From Spinacia oleracea (lineage: Eukaryota > Streptophyta > Magnoliopsida > Caryophyllales > Amaranthaceae): a DNA stretch of 64,000 nucleotides. Shown here one piece after another: positions 19,992 to 32,536 of the stretch. Positions within the stretch are counted from its first letter, which is position 1; each line of letters opens with the position of its first letter. The stretch lies in assembly GCF_020520425.1 (NCBI RefSeq), contig NC_079488.1, forward strand, positions 26,972,247 through 27,036,246, in the 5' to 3' direction. Below the pieces are notes generated by a model, which searched no databases, was not told the origin of the DNA, and saw only the letters and a list, made by a program, of their open reading frames with translations. The position numbers were made by a program, and so were the translations under genes.

Positions 19992-22555
19992 AATTTAAAC
20001 TACAATTGAAAAAGAATAAACAAATAAATAATCATTCACAGTTTCTCTTAATAAACTTAAATTCTAGCATACATGCATAATTCAATGTTTATTAAGCATT
20101 TTCTTCAAGTTATGTGTTCCGGCAGGTGTGAATAAAATGATTCCAGGATCCTAAAATCCATTGAAGAATTAAGCACATTATATATTTAGACTCAATTCTA
20201 AAATCTTTTAGGTAAGCAAAAGCCTTTTGCTAATAGTCTAGAAACTACTCTTGGTTGATAGGTACGTCTAAGAACTTATTAGGTAAACCTATCGATTTTT
20301 CCACGACATAAAAGGACTCCTTACTTATATCGTTGAGTTTCACCAAAACTAACATGTACTCACAATTATTTGTGTACCTTACCCCTTTAGTATCGATAAG
20401 TAACACCTCGCTATGGCGGAAAACTATTACTAAGATCGATGTAAAGGAAATCCAAGTAAGTGTTATTTTGGCATATCATGGCACCTTTTAACTCAATTTT
20501 TAAGTTTGGAACTTAAGGCTCTTACTATGTTGGTTAGATTTTAAGTGAACTAAAATCCTTAATCATGCAACATAATCAAGCTTTGATCTCATGCATATTT
20601 AAGACATATTTAATAGCAATAAATAACTTAAAGCATGCATAAGATAAATGTGATCTAGTATGGCCCGACTTCATCTTGAAGCTTCAACTTCAAAGTCCGT
20701 CTTGAAAATGGATTGGAAACTCCGTCTTGAATTTCACCGTGGGATGCGCCATTTTCATCAAGTAGGATAAGCTATAATTAAACTAATTACAACTATTTGA
20801 TGGTACGCAGACCATATTTGAATTGAAAAACAAATTTGGTGCTTTAGACCAATTACATTCAAATTAATGGTATGCATACCATATTTTCTATCCTATTTGG
20901 GCCATACTAGTCACTTCATAACCTGCAAAACAGTATATACAATATATACCATTCATCCATTCATTATCATGAATGGCCCACATAATTGGTTAGTTAAAAC
21001 ACATTGTATGCATCACATAAATATTTGCAGTAATTAATTAAGGGCACCAATAATCTACCAATTATTCAGTCCTTATTAATTCTAATCAAGTTGTTTAACC
21101 TTAAAGGATTTGTAGACCTAATCAAGAGTTTATGACTAAAATTGCTCACACTTAAACCAAAAAATTCATATGCTTTACTAATTTTAAACATAAAAATGTA
21201 TTTCTAGTCTAACCGGAAACATACAAATTTAATTAAAATTTAAAGCTCATATAAATTTATAATTGAATCCACTTATTTAATTTATTTCAGTTAAATATAA
21301 CGAATTTAAATTAATTCAAGGTTTAATTTTAGTAAAATAATTAGTATAAATTAAAATTTATAATAATTATAATAATCAAAATTAAATCCCGAGAAAACAA
21401 TTTAAATTATTAATTTTAAAATTAATTAAAATTAATCGAACTGAAAATCTCAAATTAAAATTTAAAACGCGACAATCGTAACACGACGAGCACTTGGGCT
21501 TGCGCCCAAGCCCCGTCGAGTGTTCGTGTAGCAATGCGCAAGCAGGCCACACGCAACGCAGCAGTGCAGGCCACGCTGCGCGCGCCCGCTCGCTCGTCGC
21601 GCCCGCTTGCCTCGCGTCTGCTTGCTTGCTGGGCGTGGCAGCGCGCGCTGTGGCGCAGCACGCTTGCTGCCCACACGCATTTGCCCGATGGCTTGCGCCT
21701 TGGCCCTTCGCCCTTGCCCACTCGCCCATATGCGCACAGCACTCGACACAGGGCAGCGTGCTGCCTTGTGCTCGTGTGCCATGGCTCTTGCTTGTTGCAT
21801 CGTACCGCATGGGCGACGAGCTCCCTTGCTCGTCGTCGCATGCCCGCACTATACAACACCCCTTAAGGGTAACACGTAGCGTCCATTGCTTTGTGCGTGC
21901 AAGTTTTATGAGCGAATTGCATAAAGATTAAAACTTTTATTTCCAAAATTAATGACAATTTAATAAATCATATTAATTTCATAATTTTAGGGCGAAAAAT
22001 CGAAAATTTATTAATCAATTAATTTCCGATTAACATGGATTCAAATCTAGGTCATAAAAATTAAAAATTTAACATAAATTAACAATTTTTATGGTGGATT
22101 TTAATCATTGGTACCTAATTAAATTATTAATTAATCATGAAAATCAAATCAATTCTAAATTATTCGAATTTCAACAAATTAATCATAATTACAAATTAGG
22201 TTGTATAATTAACAAGTCCAGGCATTCAGAATTGTTAAACATATACTGTAGGTCAATCAAAAACTCAAGATTTATCAACAAGAATCGCAAATACTTAATT
22301 TAACATCTTAAATTTACAAACTTTTGCGTTCGAAAACCTAAAACCTCCGAAAAGTCATAGTTAGGCTTCGAATTTGGGAATTCTGGATTCGGCAGAAAAT
22401 TACTATTTTTGTCAAAATTTTAGAATGCCTTTTACATGCAGAATTGACACAAAAATCACTCGATTTGGATGAGTAACCAAGAAACTGCCGAAAAACTGCG
22501 TACATATAATTAAATAAACGCAATTTGAAATTAATTACGAAAATTAATCACCCCT
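19992..22555 (-). other. Leader of copia element A, with GC-rich block 21480-21890
   Basis: Minus-strand leader between primer binding site and gag, homologous to the leader of element C read on the plus strand. It holds a GC-rich, GCGC-repeat block matching 9540-10200 in C. The numerous open frames there on both strands follow from base composition. Confidence 0.7.
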
Positions 22556-22564
22556 TTAATTCTT

Positions 22565-23532
22565 GGAAAATTTGTAATTATTGATCCAACCTTTGCCCGA
22601 TTTTCTTTAATTAAGCCTACCTATGCGATATTTCTAAATAATCCAACCTTTATGACCCAACTACTATTATTAAGCCTAACAAGTTACTAACCTGCTATAG
22701 GTGGCATTCACCCTTACGTGGCATATAACAATTATAATTTTTTTTATTTTTTTTCCCCTTATTTTCTTTTATTGCTATTTTAATTTTCGTTCCTCTCTCC
22801 TCTGCGATTTTCTGCTTCATCTCTGCACTCCTCTCCATTATTTCTCTTCTACCTCTTCTCCACCATTGTTGATCCCTCATACCTCTCCATTCGAAGTTCA
22901 TCAAAAATAATCAGAAATTGTTATGGCTGGGGTAAAGCAACTGCTTGTTGGATCTGGATCTTCTTCAAATTCAAGGTTTTTTTTCTTTCTAAATTTTCAA
23001 CAAGGCCACAATAACCAACATCCCGCAACATAAAAAAAACTATATTATTGCAACATCTCGGGTTTTTACGAACTGACCATCAAGGAAGCCCAAAATTCAA
23101 AATTTACCAAAAAAGGAACAAAAATGCTAAGGTTCGTAAGTTCACCTTCAATTGTACGATTTTGGAGACGAAATTTGAATGCGCGTGGATGAAGTCACCT
23201 ATTTCCACAAGAAAATCGCTGATGATGTCATGAACCAGTACAATTGTGGTTAACTTTGTAGCAGGTAACCGGTCATCCAGGCTTAATAATAGTAGTTGGG
23301 TCATAAAGGTTGGATTATTTAGAAATATCGCATAGGTAGGCTTAATTAAAGAAAATCGGGCAAAGGTTGGATTAATAATTACAAATTTTCTTGACTTTGT
23401 AGCAGGTAACCGGTCATCCAGGCTTAATAATAGTAGTTGGGTCATAAAGGTTGGATTATTCAGAAATATCGCATAGGTAAGCTTAATTAAAGAAAACCGG
23501 GCAAAGGTTGGATTAATAATTACAAATTTTCC
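22565..23532. mobile_element. Mutator-like (MULE) element with long terminal inverted repeats and gene-like interior
   Basis: Both ends start GGAAAATTTGTAATTATT and continue as inverted repeats for about 110 bases. A perfect 9-base duplication, TTAATTCTT, flanks the element (22556-22564 and 23533-23541), diagnostic for Mutator-like elements. There is no transposase. The interior (22780-22975) looks like a plant 5' leader followed by ATG at 22923 and a 53-base open stretch (MAGVKQLLVGSGSSSN) ending at a GT donor, so it may carry a captured first exon. The right terminal repeat is present twice in tandem. Confidence 0.85.
23254..23532 (-). repeat. Tandemly doubled right terminal inverted repeat of the MULE
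   Basis: The segment starting CTTTGTAGCAGGTAACCGGT at 23254 recurs at 23395 with a period of 141 bases and very few differences. Each copy ends ...GGTTGGATTAATAATTACAA plus the terminal bases. Confidence 0.85.
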
Positions 23533-23598
23533 TTAATTCTTTGCAAATTTGTAAAATTTAACCATGTTCATGCAATTTAGATTATGAAAATAATAAGA

Positions 23599-23613
23599 GG
23601 CTCGTGATACCAC
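23599..23613 (-). other. Primer binding site of element A (initiator tRNA-Met type)
   Basis: On the minus strand it reads GTGGTATCACGAGCC directly inside the LTR, the same as element C. Confidence 0.7.
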
Positions 23614-25010
23614 TGTTAGGTTATGATACATATGAAACATAAACCATGCGGAAAAACCATAAAGCCAGGAAACATATTATTTACACATAATCATTTAGCA
23701 TAATTCAGATGCATACACTTTGTAGCGTGCCCTCCCTAGCTGCGCCCGAACCGAACAAGAACAAGTCTTTAGGACTCCAAGTGTCGTCCCTCCGTAGATA
23801 GTCCACAGCACGTCCGGATCCGCCTTAAGCTTGACCAACTAGAATCGCCCTTAAAGTTACTAGGATTTTCGGCTATTTGGGTTGCAAGTGTTTGGCTGAT
23901 TTTTGCTTGAAAATCTTACCTTTTGAATACTTCAAATCTCGATATAAATTGTGAACCCAGGCCACATATTTATAGGGGTATGAAAAGAGAATTGGAATCC
24001 TACTAGGATACGAATTAATTAAATTAGAATCCTAGTAGAACTCTTATTTAATTAATTTATCTTTTAGGATTAGGAATTTAATCATATATCGAATCCTGAT
24101 AGCTTTAGGATTCGTATAGCACGCACACGAGCATTGCACGAGCACCGCACACTCGCACAGACCTTGCGGCCCACGCTGAGCGCACAGCGCCTCGGCCCAT
24201 GCTTGCTGCCTGTGTCCGTGCGCGCGCCCAAGGCCTTGGCTGGGCCTGGCCTTGCGCTGGGCCTGGTCGAGGCTTGGCAGGTGTTGGTGATGCGTGTGGC
24301 TTGCTGGGCGATGGCCTGGCTTCGTGCTGGGCCTTCGTCTAGCGAGCCTCGTCCGATGCTAATTCGTACGATACGCTTCCGATTAAATTCCCGATTCCGG
24401 AATTCATTTCCGATACGAACAATATTTAATATTTCCGATTCCGGAATTAATTTCCGTTTCGAACAAATATTTAATATTTCCGTTTCCGGAATTATTTTCC
24501 GATTCCGATAATATTTCCGATTCTGACAATATTTCCGTTTCCGGCAATATTTCCGATTCCGGAAATATTTCCATTTCCGATAATATTTTTCGATACGTAC
24601 CATGTTTCCGTTTCCGGCAACATCTATGACTTGGATAATATTTATATTTCCGATACGATCCATATTTCCGTTTCCGGCAATATCATCGTTTCCGGAGTAT
24701 TCATTTCTTGCTTGTGACGATCTCAGCTCCCACTGAAACCAAGATCCGTCGATTCCGAATATCCATAGATGGAGTATTTAATTCCATTAAATACTTGATC
24801 CGTTTACGTACTATTTGTGTGACCCTACGGGTTCAGTCAAGAGTAAGCTGTGGATTAATATAATTAATTCCACTTGAACTGAAGCGGCCTCTAGCTAGGC
24901 ATTCAGCTCACTTGATCTCACTGAATTATTAACTTGTTAATTAATACTGAACCGCATTTATTAGACTTAATATTATATGCATACTTGGACCAAGGGCATT
25001 ATTCCCTTCA
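23614..25010 (-). repeat. 5' LTR of copia element A
   Basis: It is 1397 bases; on the minus strand it starts TGAAGGGAATAATGCCC and ends CATAACCTAACA. It is clearly the same family as the LTRs of element C but more diverged, mainly in the GC-rich block (24110-24370). Only this LTR of A is in the window. Confidence 0.9.
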
Positions 25011-26500
25011 TCCGCGACGTTGTCGTCAGTTCCAACCTTGCAAATCTCGATTTCCTTTCTTTCAACAATCTCTCGAAGTATATGAAATTACCGCAGTACG
25101 TGCTTGGACTTCTGGTGGCTCCTAGGCTCCTATGCCTGGGCAATGGCTCCGCTATTGTCACAATACAAAGCCACTGGTCCTTTAATGGAGGGGACAACAC
25201 CAAGTTCTTCGATGAACTTCCGAATCCAAACAGCTTCCTTTGCTGCTTCTGAGGCAGCAATGTACTCGGCTTTAGTTGTAGAATCCGCAATAGTGCTTTC
25301 CTTGGCACTTTTCCAGCTTACTACTCCGCCGTTGAGGCAGAACACAAACCCAGACTGTGATCTGAAATCATCTCTGTCGGTTTGAAAGCTTGCGTCCGTA
25401 TAGCCCTTAACAATCAACTCTTCTGTACCACCATAAACCAAAAACTGATCCTTACTCTTTTTCAGGTACTTTAGGATGTTCTTGGCAGCAGTCCAATGTG
25501 CCTCACCTGGTTCTGACTGGTACCTGCTCGTTGCACTGAGTGCGAACGAAAAATTCGGCCTTGTACAAATCATAGCATACATGATTGATCCAATAGCCGA
25601 AGCGTATGGAATTCCACTCATCTTTCTACGCTCATCAGATGTTTTGGGACACTGATTCTTGCTTAGATATATGCCATGTGACATGGGTAGATGGCCTCTC
25701 TTGGCTTCCATCATATTGAACCTAGCTAGCACTTTGTCAATGTAAGTGCTTTGGCTTAGTCCAATCATCCTCTTAGATCTATCCCTATAGATCTTGATGC
25801 CCAATATGTACTGTGCCTCTCCTAAGTCCTTCATTGAGAAACACTTCCCGAGCCAAGTCTTTACAGACTCCAACATAAGAATGTCGTTTCCAATAAGTAG
25901 TATGTCGTCAACATACAAGACTAGGAATGCAATTTTACTCCCACTGACCTTCTTGTATACACATGATTCGTCCTGATTCTTGATGAAGCCAAACTTATTG
26001 ACTGCTTCATCAAATCGTTTATTCCAACTCGTTGATGCCTGCTTTAGTCGGTAAATGGACTTCTTAAGCTTGCATACCTTTCCTTGGTTCTTTTGATCGA
26101 CAAAACCCTCTGGCTGTGTCATGAACACAGTCTCTTCAAGAACACCGTTCAAGAAGGCAGTTTTGACATCCATTTGCCATATTTCATATTCATGAAAAGC
26201 GGCAATCGTAAGGATTATCCGAATAGACTTAAGCATCCCGACTGGAGAAAAGGTTTCATCGTAGTCAACGCCGTGAACTTGCCTGTAACCTTTTGCTACC
26301 AATCTAGCCTTGTATATGTATACAATTCCATCTTTGTCTTTCTTCAATTTGAAGACCCATTTGCATCCGATAGGTGTGAACCCATCCGGCAAATCAACCA
26401 AATCCCAGACTTGATTTTTAGACATGGAGTCTATTTCAGATTGCATGGCTTCTAACCATTTAATGGAGCTTGGGCTCGTCATAGCTTGCTTGTAAGTCAA
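25011..26500 (-). pseudogene. Reverse transcriptase and RNase H of copia element B
   Basis: The minus-strand frame from MTYKQAMTSPSS shows WVFKLKKDKDG, YKARLVAKGYRQVHGVDYDE, WQMDVKTAFLNG, catalytic LYVDDILLIGND, then RNase H with KGYTDASFQTD, SGFVFCLNGG, TTKAEYIAASEA and LYCDNSGAIAQA. Two in-frame stops follow, a TAG at 25128-25130 and a TAA near 25097. The frame continues with FHILREIVERKEIEICK and KVGTDDNVAD, and is then cut by the LTR of element A at 25010/25011. Confidence 0.9.
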
Positions 26501-26510
26501 AGGTTCATCA

Positions 26511-27779
26511 CTAGCTATCCAATATGAGAACGTCTAAGTTTTCAGTCAAGAGGACGCATGTCCATCTGTCCGGCTGAAAAATAGTTCTATTTGACTTACA
26601 AGGGGCAACAACGTTTTGAGGAACTACTCCCACTGGCTCTTCTAAAGACCTTGGAGGTTCATCCACCTGAACTGCTTCTAAAGAGTTCTGAGTTCGTTGT
26701 TCGTCTCGAATCTCTTCGAGGTCTATTATTCTCCCACTTGTCAATTTGGAAATATGATTTCTTTCCATAAAGACACCGTCACGAGCAACGAATACCTTGT
26801 TGTCTGACTTGTTGTAGAAATAATACCCCATAGTTTCCTTTGGATACCCAACGAAGAAACATTTGTCAGATTTAGGTTGTAGCTTGTCCGAAATTAATCG
26901 CTTGACATATGCTTCGCAACCCCAAATCTTTAGAAAAGACAACTTTTGAAGTTTCCCAGTCCATAATTCGTATGGAGTCTTTTCAACAGCTTTTGACGGA
27001 GCACGATTCAGTGTGAGTGCTGCAGTTTAAAAAGCATGTCCCCAGAACTGTAAAGGAAGTTCGGCCTGACCCATCATTGACCTGACCATATCGAGTAAGG
27101 TCCTATTTCTCCGTTCCGACACTCCATTCCATTGAGGTGTCCCCGGAGAAGTCAATTCAGAAAGAATACCGCATTCTTTTAGATGGTCATCAAACTCGTG
27201 GCTAAGATATTCACCTCCTCGATCCGATCTTAAAGCTTTGATTTTCTTGCCATGTTGATTCTCTACTTCATTTTGAAATTCTCTGAATTTCTCAAACGAT
27301 TCAGACTTGTGCTTCATTAAGTAAATATAGCCATATCTACTGAAGTCGTCCGTAAACGTTATGAAATAGCTGAACTCACCTCTAGCTTTCGTACTCATAG
27401 GCCCACATACGTCCGTATGTATTAGCCCTAGTAGTTCGCTTGCTCTTTCTCCCACCTTTGAGAAAGGTTGCTTTGTCATTTTGCCAAGTAAACAAGATTC
27501 GCATTGATCAATCTTCTCTAAGTCGAATGATTCTAGAATTCCTTTCCGTTAAGGTAATTCCATGCGCTTTAAGTTTATATGGCCTAATCGACAATGCCAC
27601 AGAAATGTGAGATCCGAATCACCAGTTTTAGCCCTTTTGGTATTTATGTTATAAATGTGTTTGCTCGTATCTAGCACATAAAGACCGTTTTCTTGTTGTG
27701 CTGAACCATAAAACATTTCATTCAAAGAAAAAGAACAACTATTGTCTTTAAATTGAAAACTAAAACCTTTAGAATCCAA
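26511..27779 (-). pseudogene. Integrase region of copia element B
   Basis: Minus strand: zinc-binding region with LWHCRLGHINLKRM then CESCLLGKMTKQPF, and a core with LIHTDVCGPMS, RSDRGGEYLS and NGVSERRNRTLLDMV supplying the D, D and E. Breaks: a stop after KRMELP near 27549, a stop after WGHAF near 27027, and a frame change near 26511 before the reverse transcriptase. The C-terminal part (26942-26511) contains KIWGCEAYVKRLISDKL and SDKCFFVGYPKETMGYYFYN, which element A lacks in part. Confidence 0.85.
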
Positions 27780-27782
27780 ACT

Positions 27783-28985
27783 TCAAACGGAAATAATGTT
27801 TCTGGTGATACTAGGAACGTAGTAACAGTTTTCTAGTTCCAAAAAAAACCCACTAGGCAAAGAAATAAAATAAGATCCTATGGCTAATGCAGCAATCCGT
27901 GCTCCATTTCCCACGCGTAGATCCATCTCGCCTTTATCAAGCCTTCTACTTCTCCTTAGTCCCTGTGAATTGGAACATAAGTGTGAGCCACAACCAGTAT
28001 CTAATACCCAAGAAGTAGAATTAGCAAGATTACAATGTATAACATACATACCTGAAGGAGAAGCAACGTTTCCGTCCTTCTTCTCTTCCTTTAGTTTGGG
28101 GCAATCTCGCTTGTAATGACCAATTTCATTACAATTGAAGCATTGCGATGTAGATGGAGAACGATCCTTCTTCATCTTCTTCTTGGATGGCGCCACTTGC
28201 CTTCCTGAAGTAGATGGAGATGCACCCTTGCTTTGGATCTTCCCCGGAACCTTTTTCTTGATTTTCTTACTCTTTACTTTTAGCGATGCTTGCTTATCAC
28301 TTACAAAGTCCAATTCGTACTGATGAAGCAAGTAAATTAGTTCACTAAGAGTAATCTCCCTTTTCTTGGAGAAATAGAGTAGTTTGAATTTCTTATAACA
28401 AGGGTGAAGAGAATTCAAAAGTATTCCCGCAGCTGCAGAATCTGGGAATGGATCACCAAGTAACTCAAGCCGGTTGAGAAGCCCAACCATTTTCTTTGTA
28501 TGAGTTCTGATTGGCGTCCGTTCTGTCATTTCAAGATCAATGACCCTTTCCCTTGCTTTTTGTCTTTCGACGTCAAAGCAACAACCCAGTGGAGAGTTAA
28601 GCTTTAGATCCTCAAATGAATTTACCAATTCAAAAACATTTTGGTCGACATGTTGACCACCATGTTGGAATCTACCACGACATATATCCCTAAGATGCCT
28701 TAGGAGTGCCCATGGCTCGTATGCAACGAACCTTGCACTCCAATCATTGAGGATAGAGCCAAGAATAAGATCCATCACTAGCGACATGTGGTTCGCCCAC
28801 GCACAGTGCTTTTCTGGAGTCATATCCTTTGAGTAATAGCTGGGGATGGGATGGTCAACTACATATTCAATGTTGTTCCACCTGAGGACTTGCCGAAGCT
28901 TCCTCTCCCAATCAAGAAAATTTGATAGGTTCAATTTTACATCCAGAATTTCAGTTACTTTGAGTTTTGTTTTGATCGCGGCCAT
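27783..28985 (-). pseudogene. Gag, zinc knuckle and protease start of copia element B
   Basis: The start is taken at MAAIKTKLKVTEILD (28985), because this matches the usual plant copia gag start; the frame is open upstream to 29027. It contains NLSNFLDWERKLRQVL, a zinc knuckle CFNCNEIGHYKRDC and the protease motif WVLDTGCGSHLC. A TGA near 27783 after RNIISV ends the frame just before the integrase. Confidence 0.85.
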
Positions 28986-29027
28986 TTTGATTACTACAAT
29001 CGAAAAGAATTTGCAATAAATAACCAT

Positions 29028-31510
29028 TCATACAATTCAATAAATTTGAAATAAAAGCAAAAACATGCAATCATTAAGCTATTAAAACATTTCATTCATG
29101 CAAAAAGCAAAAACATGGTCCAAAATGAATGAAACGATTCCAAGACCCCAAAAGTCCTAAATCCTTAAGCAGCTTTAGCATGTCTTAAGTAGTTTAAGAT
29201 TTTAGGTAAGAAAAACCTATTGCTAGTAATCTCCAAATTACTCTTGGTTAATAAATTAATGCCATAATTTATCCCATTGCCACAACTTAATGCCATTGTT
29301 GTTTGAGTTTTAACCACAATCAACGTGCTCCTTTAGGACGTCTTACCACCTAAGTCAACTAAAATAGCACCTCGCTTTAGCGTAAACCTACTATCTTAGA
29401 TCCCTAGATTTTTGAAAGTGTTGATTTGGAAGGCAATTTTAAACTCAATATTACTTGGACCTAGTTGTTTCTATGTTGGTTCGATTATTAAGTGAACTTA
29501 AAACTAATCAATTCATAGGAAACAACCTGTTCATGCAAAGCATACATACATTCATACATTCACGCATAATATATATATAGAAGTGCATAAATAAATGGTG
29601 ATCTAGTATGGCCCAAAACTTTTGTCTTGAAGCATCCAATCTTCATCACCTCCTTGTTAGCTTGGCATCGTCTTGAATCTTCGTTCAAATGCTAACTTAA
29701 AGTTCTAAACTTAGAAATACTTGAAAATAATAAATTACATCAAAATTTCCATGGTACGCAGACCATATTTAAAACTTTACATTCAAAGATAGAACGGTAC
29801 GCAGACCGTACTTAACTATCCTAAATTGGCCATACTAGTCACTTTGGAGTACCTGCATTATATATATATATATATATATATTCTATGCATTCACCCATTC
29901 GTATGCTAAAACGAATGGCCCATATTAATATGCAAGTATTTACGTGAATTAATTAAAATTCACGTTCACATAAAAGCGTCCTAAAAGATTAATAATTCCA
30001 AATTATTAATCCTTAGACTTTACTCTAATTAAAATTGAATTTAATTAAAATAATGCGACCTACGAAAATAATTATTTCATTTTAATTTCATTTAGTGGCT
30101 CCCACTCAAACCAATAATTATTCCGGATAATTAATTATGAAATATTAAATTAAATCTCGCGGCCCGGCCCAAGCAAATAAAATATTAAATTAAATATCCC
30201 GTTAGCCCAAATTAATGCAAATAAGTCAAGCCCAACAAAAAAAAAATTGTCATGTGCTTACTTGGGCTAGGCTTGCGCCCAGCCCATTAGCATTGCGTGG
30301 CCTACGAGGCATGCGAGCATAGCCCGCAGCCATCGCAGCCGTCGCATGGCCTACGAGACATGCGAGCATAGCCCGCACCCATCGCATGCCAGCGCACGCG
30401 TACCCGCAGCATCGCTGCTGCCCTACGTGCCTTGCTCGACTCGTCGTAGCGCATAGTTGCACCATCGCAAGGGCTTGCGCCCTACAATGCGCGCAACACA
30501 CGCCCTTGACCCCTCGCCCAGCGTGCGCGGCACGCAGCGTGCATGTTGTTGCCCGCGTCGTTGCGACTCGATTGCGCACGGTAGCTCGCATGGCTCGTCG
30601 AGCCACACGCCCACCACACACAAGTGTTCGTGCCTTTGGTTCGTGATACGGACCAACTTAATTAAAATTAAATTTAATTTCACGAACTTGCATTAATTTT
30701 ATTTTTCAAAAAGTTACGATTTTTATTTTCGAAAAACAACGATTTTTAACGATTCAATAAACTTTAACGACAATTCAATTTCGTAAAATTATTAAATCAA
30801 GGGCTAACAATATTCAAACTTTTAAGAACGAACGAATCAACATTTAAAGTTTGAACTTTTAATTAATAAAATCCGAAGCTTTAAATCGTTCATAAACAAT
30901 TAAATTTCAGATTTTTAATTATTTGGTTTAAGTGCGATTAAAATTAACGAAACCATTCAAAATTTTAATCCAATAATTTTTAAAATTAGCCACTGACCCA
31001 TGAAATTATATCCCCTTTCCCAATTAACCGAATTATTAAACCAAAATTAATTAAAATTCAATTAGTGTTTCAAATTTTACGAATTGGGGAAAGGCAAAAT
31101 TAGTGTTTATACTTATCAGAAAAATCTGAACATTTTATCATAGATCAAGCATATACCCAGAAACATTGTGTCAAAATTTCAAGCAATTCCGAGTAGTTTA
31201 GGTCGACCTTTTAATTGAATTACTGTCCGACACTTTTAATTTTTAATGAAAAATTAACAAAAACGCCCAAAAAACGATACTTCGAGGCCTGTTTTTGAAA
31301 TTCCGTTCTCATGAGTTGATCTTAGAAAATTGTTTTCCATCAGATTAGGGTTTTAAAACTCGAAATAACGAACATTTTTTATTTCGGACCTTATTATTAC
31401 GCAATTCATCCATAATTCGTAAAAATTCCGAAAAATCAACAAAAATTCCAAATTTTTCGACAGATGCAAAAACAATAATAATCATGCTAATTCATGCTTT
31501 GAATACATAA
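29028..31510 (-). other. Leader of copia element B, with GC-rich block 30250-30650
   Basis: Non-coding leader on the minus strand. It has a TA repeat near 29861-29880 and a GC-rich block with GCATAGCCCGCA-type repeats. The open frames in that block overlap on both strands and show no motifs. Confidence 0.7.
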
Positions 31511-31525
31511 GGCTCATGATACCAC
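31511..31525 (-). other. Primer binding site of element B (initiator tRNA-Met type)
   Basis: On the minus strand it reads GTGGTATCATGAGCC directly inside the LTR, close to the complement of initiator tRNA-Met. Confidence 0.7.
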
Positions 31526-32536
31526 TGTAGGGGAATACAGTTAAACATAATAACATGTGCGGAACAATCCCCAAAGCCAGGAAACATGTATAAAGCACAG
31601 ATTAAGCAAACTTACATTCGAAGCGTGTTTTCCACAATAATATGTCAACGAACACGAACAAAGAACTCCACTTTTCGTTCCTCTACTTGGTTCACCGACA
31701 CGTTCAGATCCGTCTTGATTATCGTAGCTTAGACAATTGATCAAGATACTTTGCTTTTTGGGATGAACACAATATGGAGGCACAGAGAGAATTAGGGTTC
31801 TCTGTTTTCTCCTAGGGTTGTGTGTAATCTAAATTGTGATTGTGGTAAGTTGGAAATTAGGTTGTAAGGTTATTTACATAACCTTACTAACCGACCAAGC
31901 CAAGAGGCAAGGCCGGCTAGCAAGCTTGCACGCCAAGTCACACGGACACGCACAATGAAGGGCCGTGGGCCGCGCTGCTGCTTGTGTCGTGGTCTCGGCC
32001 CGCTTGCACGCGCACAGCCCTCGCCTCTTGGGCCTCGCTGCTGTCGCGCTTTGCTTGCTCGCCTATGCGCGCGCCCATGGGCCTCGAGTGCTTCGTGCAC
32101 TCGGCTCGTGGGCCGCTCCTTGTATTCGCGATTAAATATATTTCCGATATATTTATTTATCGTTTCGTATACGACGAATCACCGTTGTACGATACGATTT
32201 ATTCGTGTCGCCTAGCTTACGAATATTCACGATACGATATACGATTCCGATGCAAGGTCGTATCGTATAATACGTTTCCAACTTAAATCCCAAAAGCTAT
32301 TAAATAAATTTCCGATTCTTTTAATCCGGTGATCTGTTACGTGTCATTGGTGTGACATTGTAGGTTCAGTCAAGAGTAAGTTGTGAGTTCAATATCCATT
32401 AGAACTCACTGATCGGAAGCATTGCTCCAGCTACCTGATCCGATCACTTGATCTCACTGAATTAATTGTTCGCAATTCATCTGAACCTTGGTATTAGACT
32501 TAATGCACTTTGGGTGAAGGACATATTTCCTTCCCA
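31526..32536 (-). repeat. 5' LTR of copia element B
   Basis: It is about 1011 bases; on the minus strand it ends GTATTCCCCTACA. The start is TGGGAAGGAAATATGTCC or a few bases further in. It aligns along its length with 32944-33951 (element E) at an estimated 85-90 percent. Confidence 0.8.

Larger units (their letters stand above)
6498..25010 (-). mobile_element. Ty1-copia retrotransposon A (minus strand, interrupted, 3' end outside window)
   Basis: Read on the minus strand: 5' LTR 23614-25010, primer binding site 23599-23613, leader to 19992, gag-pol from 19991. The polyprotein is cut at 17764/7413 by element C, whose target duplication is CTAAA, and resumes from 7412 to 6498, where the CACTA element cuts it again. 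The rest of the RNase H domain and the 3' LTR must lie left of the CACTA element, outside the window. Domain order is gag, zinc knuckle, protease, integrase, reverse transcriptase, the Ty1-copia order. Its right end joins the RNase H frame of element B directly (25010/25011), so A inserted into B. Confidence 0.85.
25011..32536 (-). mobile_element. Ty1-copia retrotransposon B (minus strand, 3' end outside window)
   Basis: Minus-strand order: 5' LTR 31526-32536, primer binding site 31511-31525, leader, gag from 28985, protease, integrase, reverse transcriptase and RNase H to 25011, where element A begins. The remainder of B (end of RNase H, 3' LTR) must lie beyond A's left end, outside the window. 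Several stops and frameshifts make it inactive. Its LTRs belong to the same family as E, not to A and C. Confidence 0.85.

Noticed and set aside
17730..20000. Plus-strand frames opposite gag-pol of element A, up to 161 codons
   Set aside because: Antisense shadows of the minus-strand polyprotein.
21382..21931. Frames up to 155 codons in the leader of element A
   Set aside because: Same GC-rich leader block as in element C; shadows of base composition.
30250..30696. Frames of 79-123 codons in the leader of element B
   Set aside because: GC-rich repeat block, overlapping frames on both strands, no motifs.
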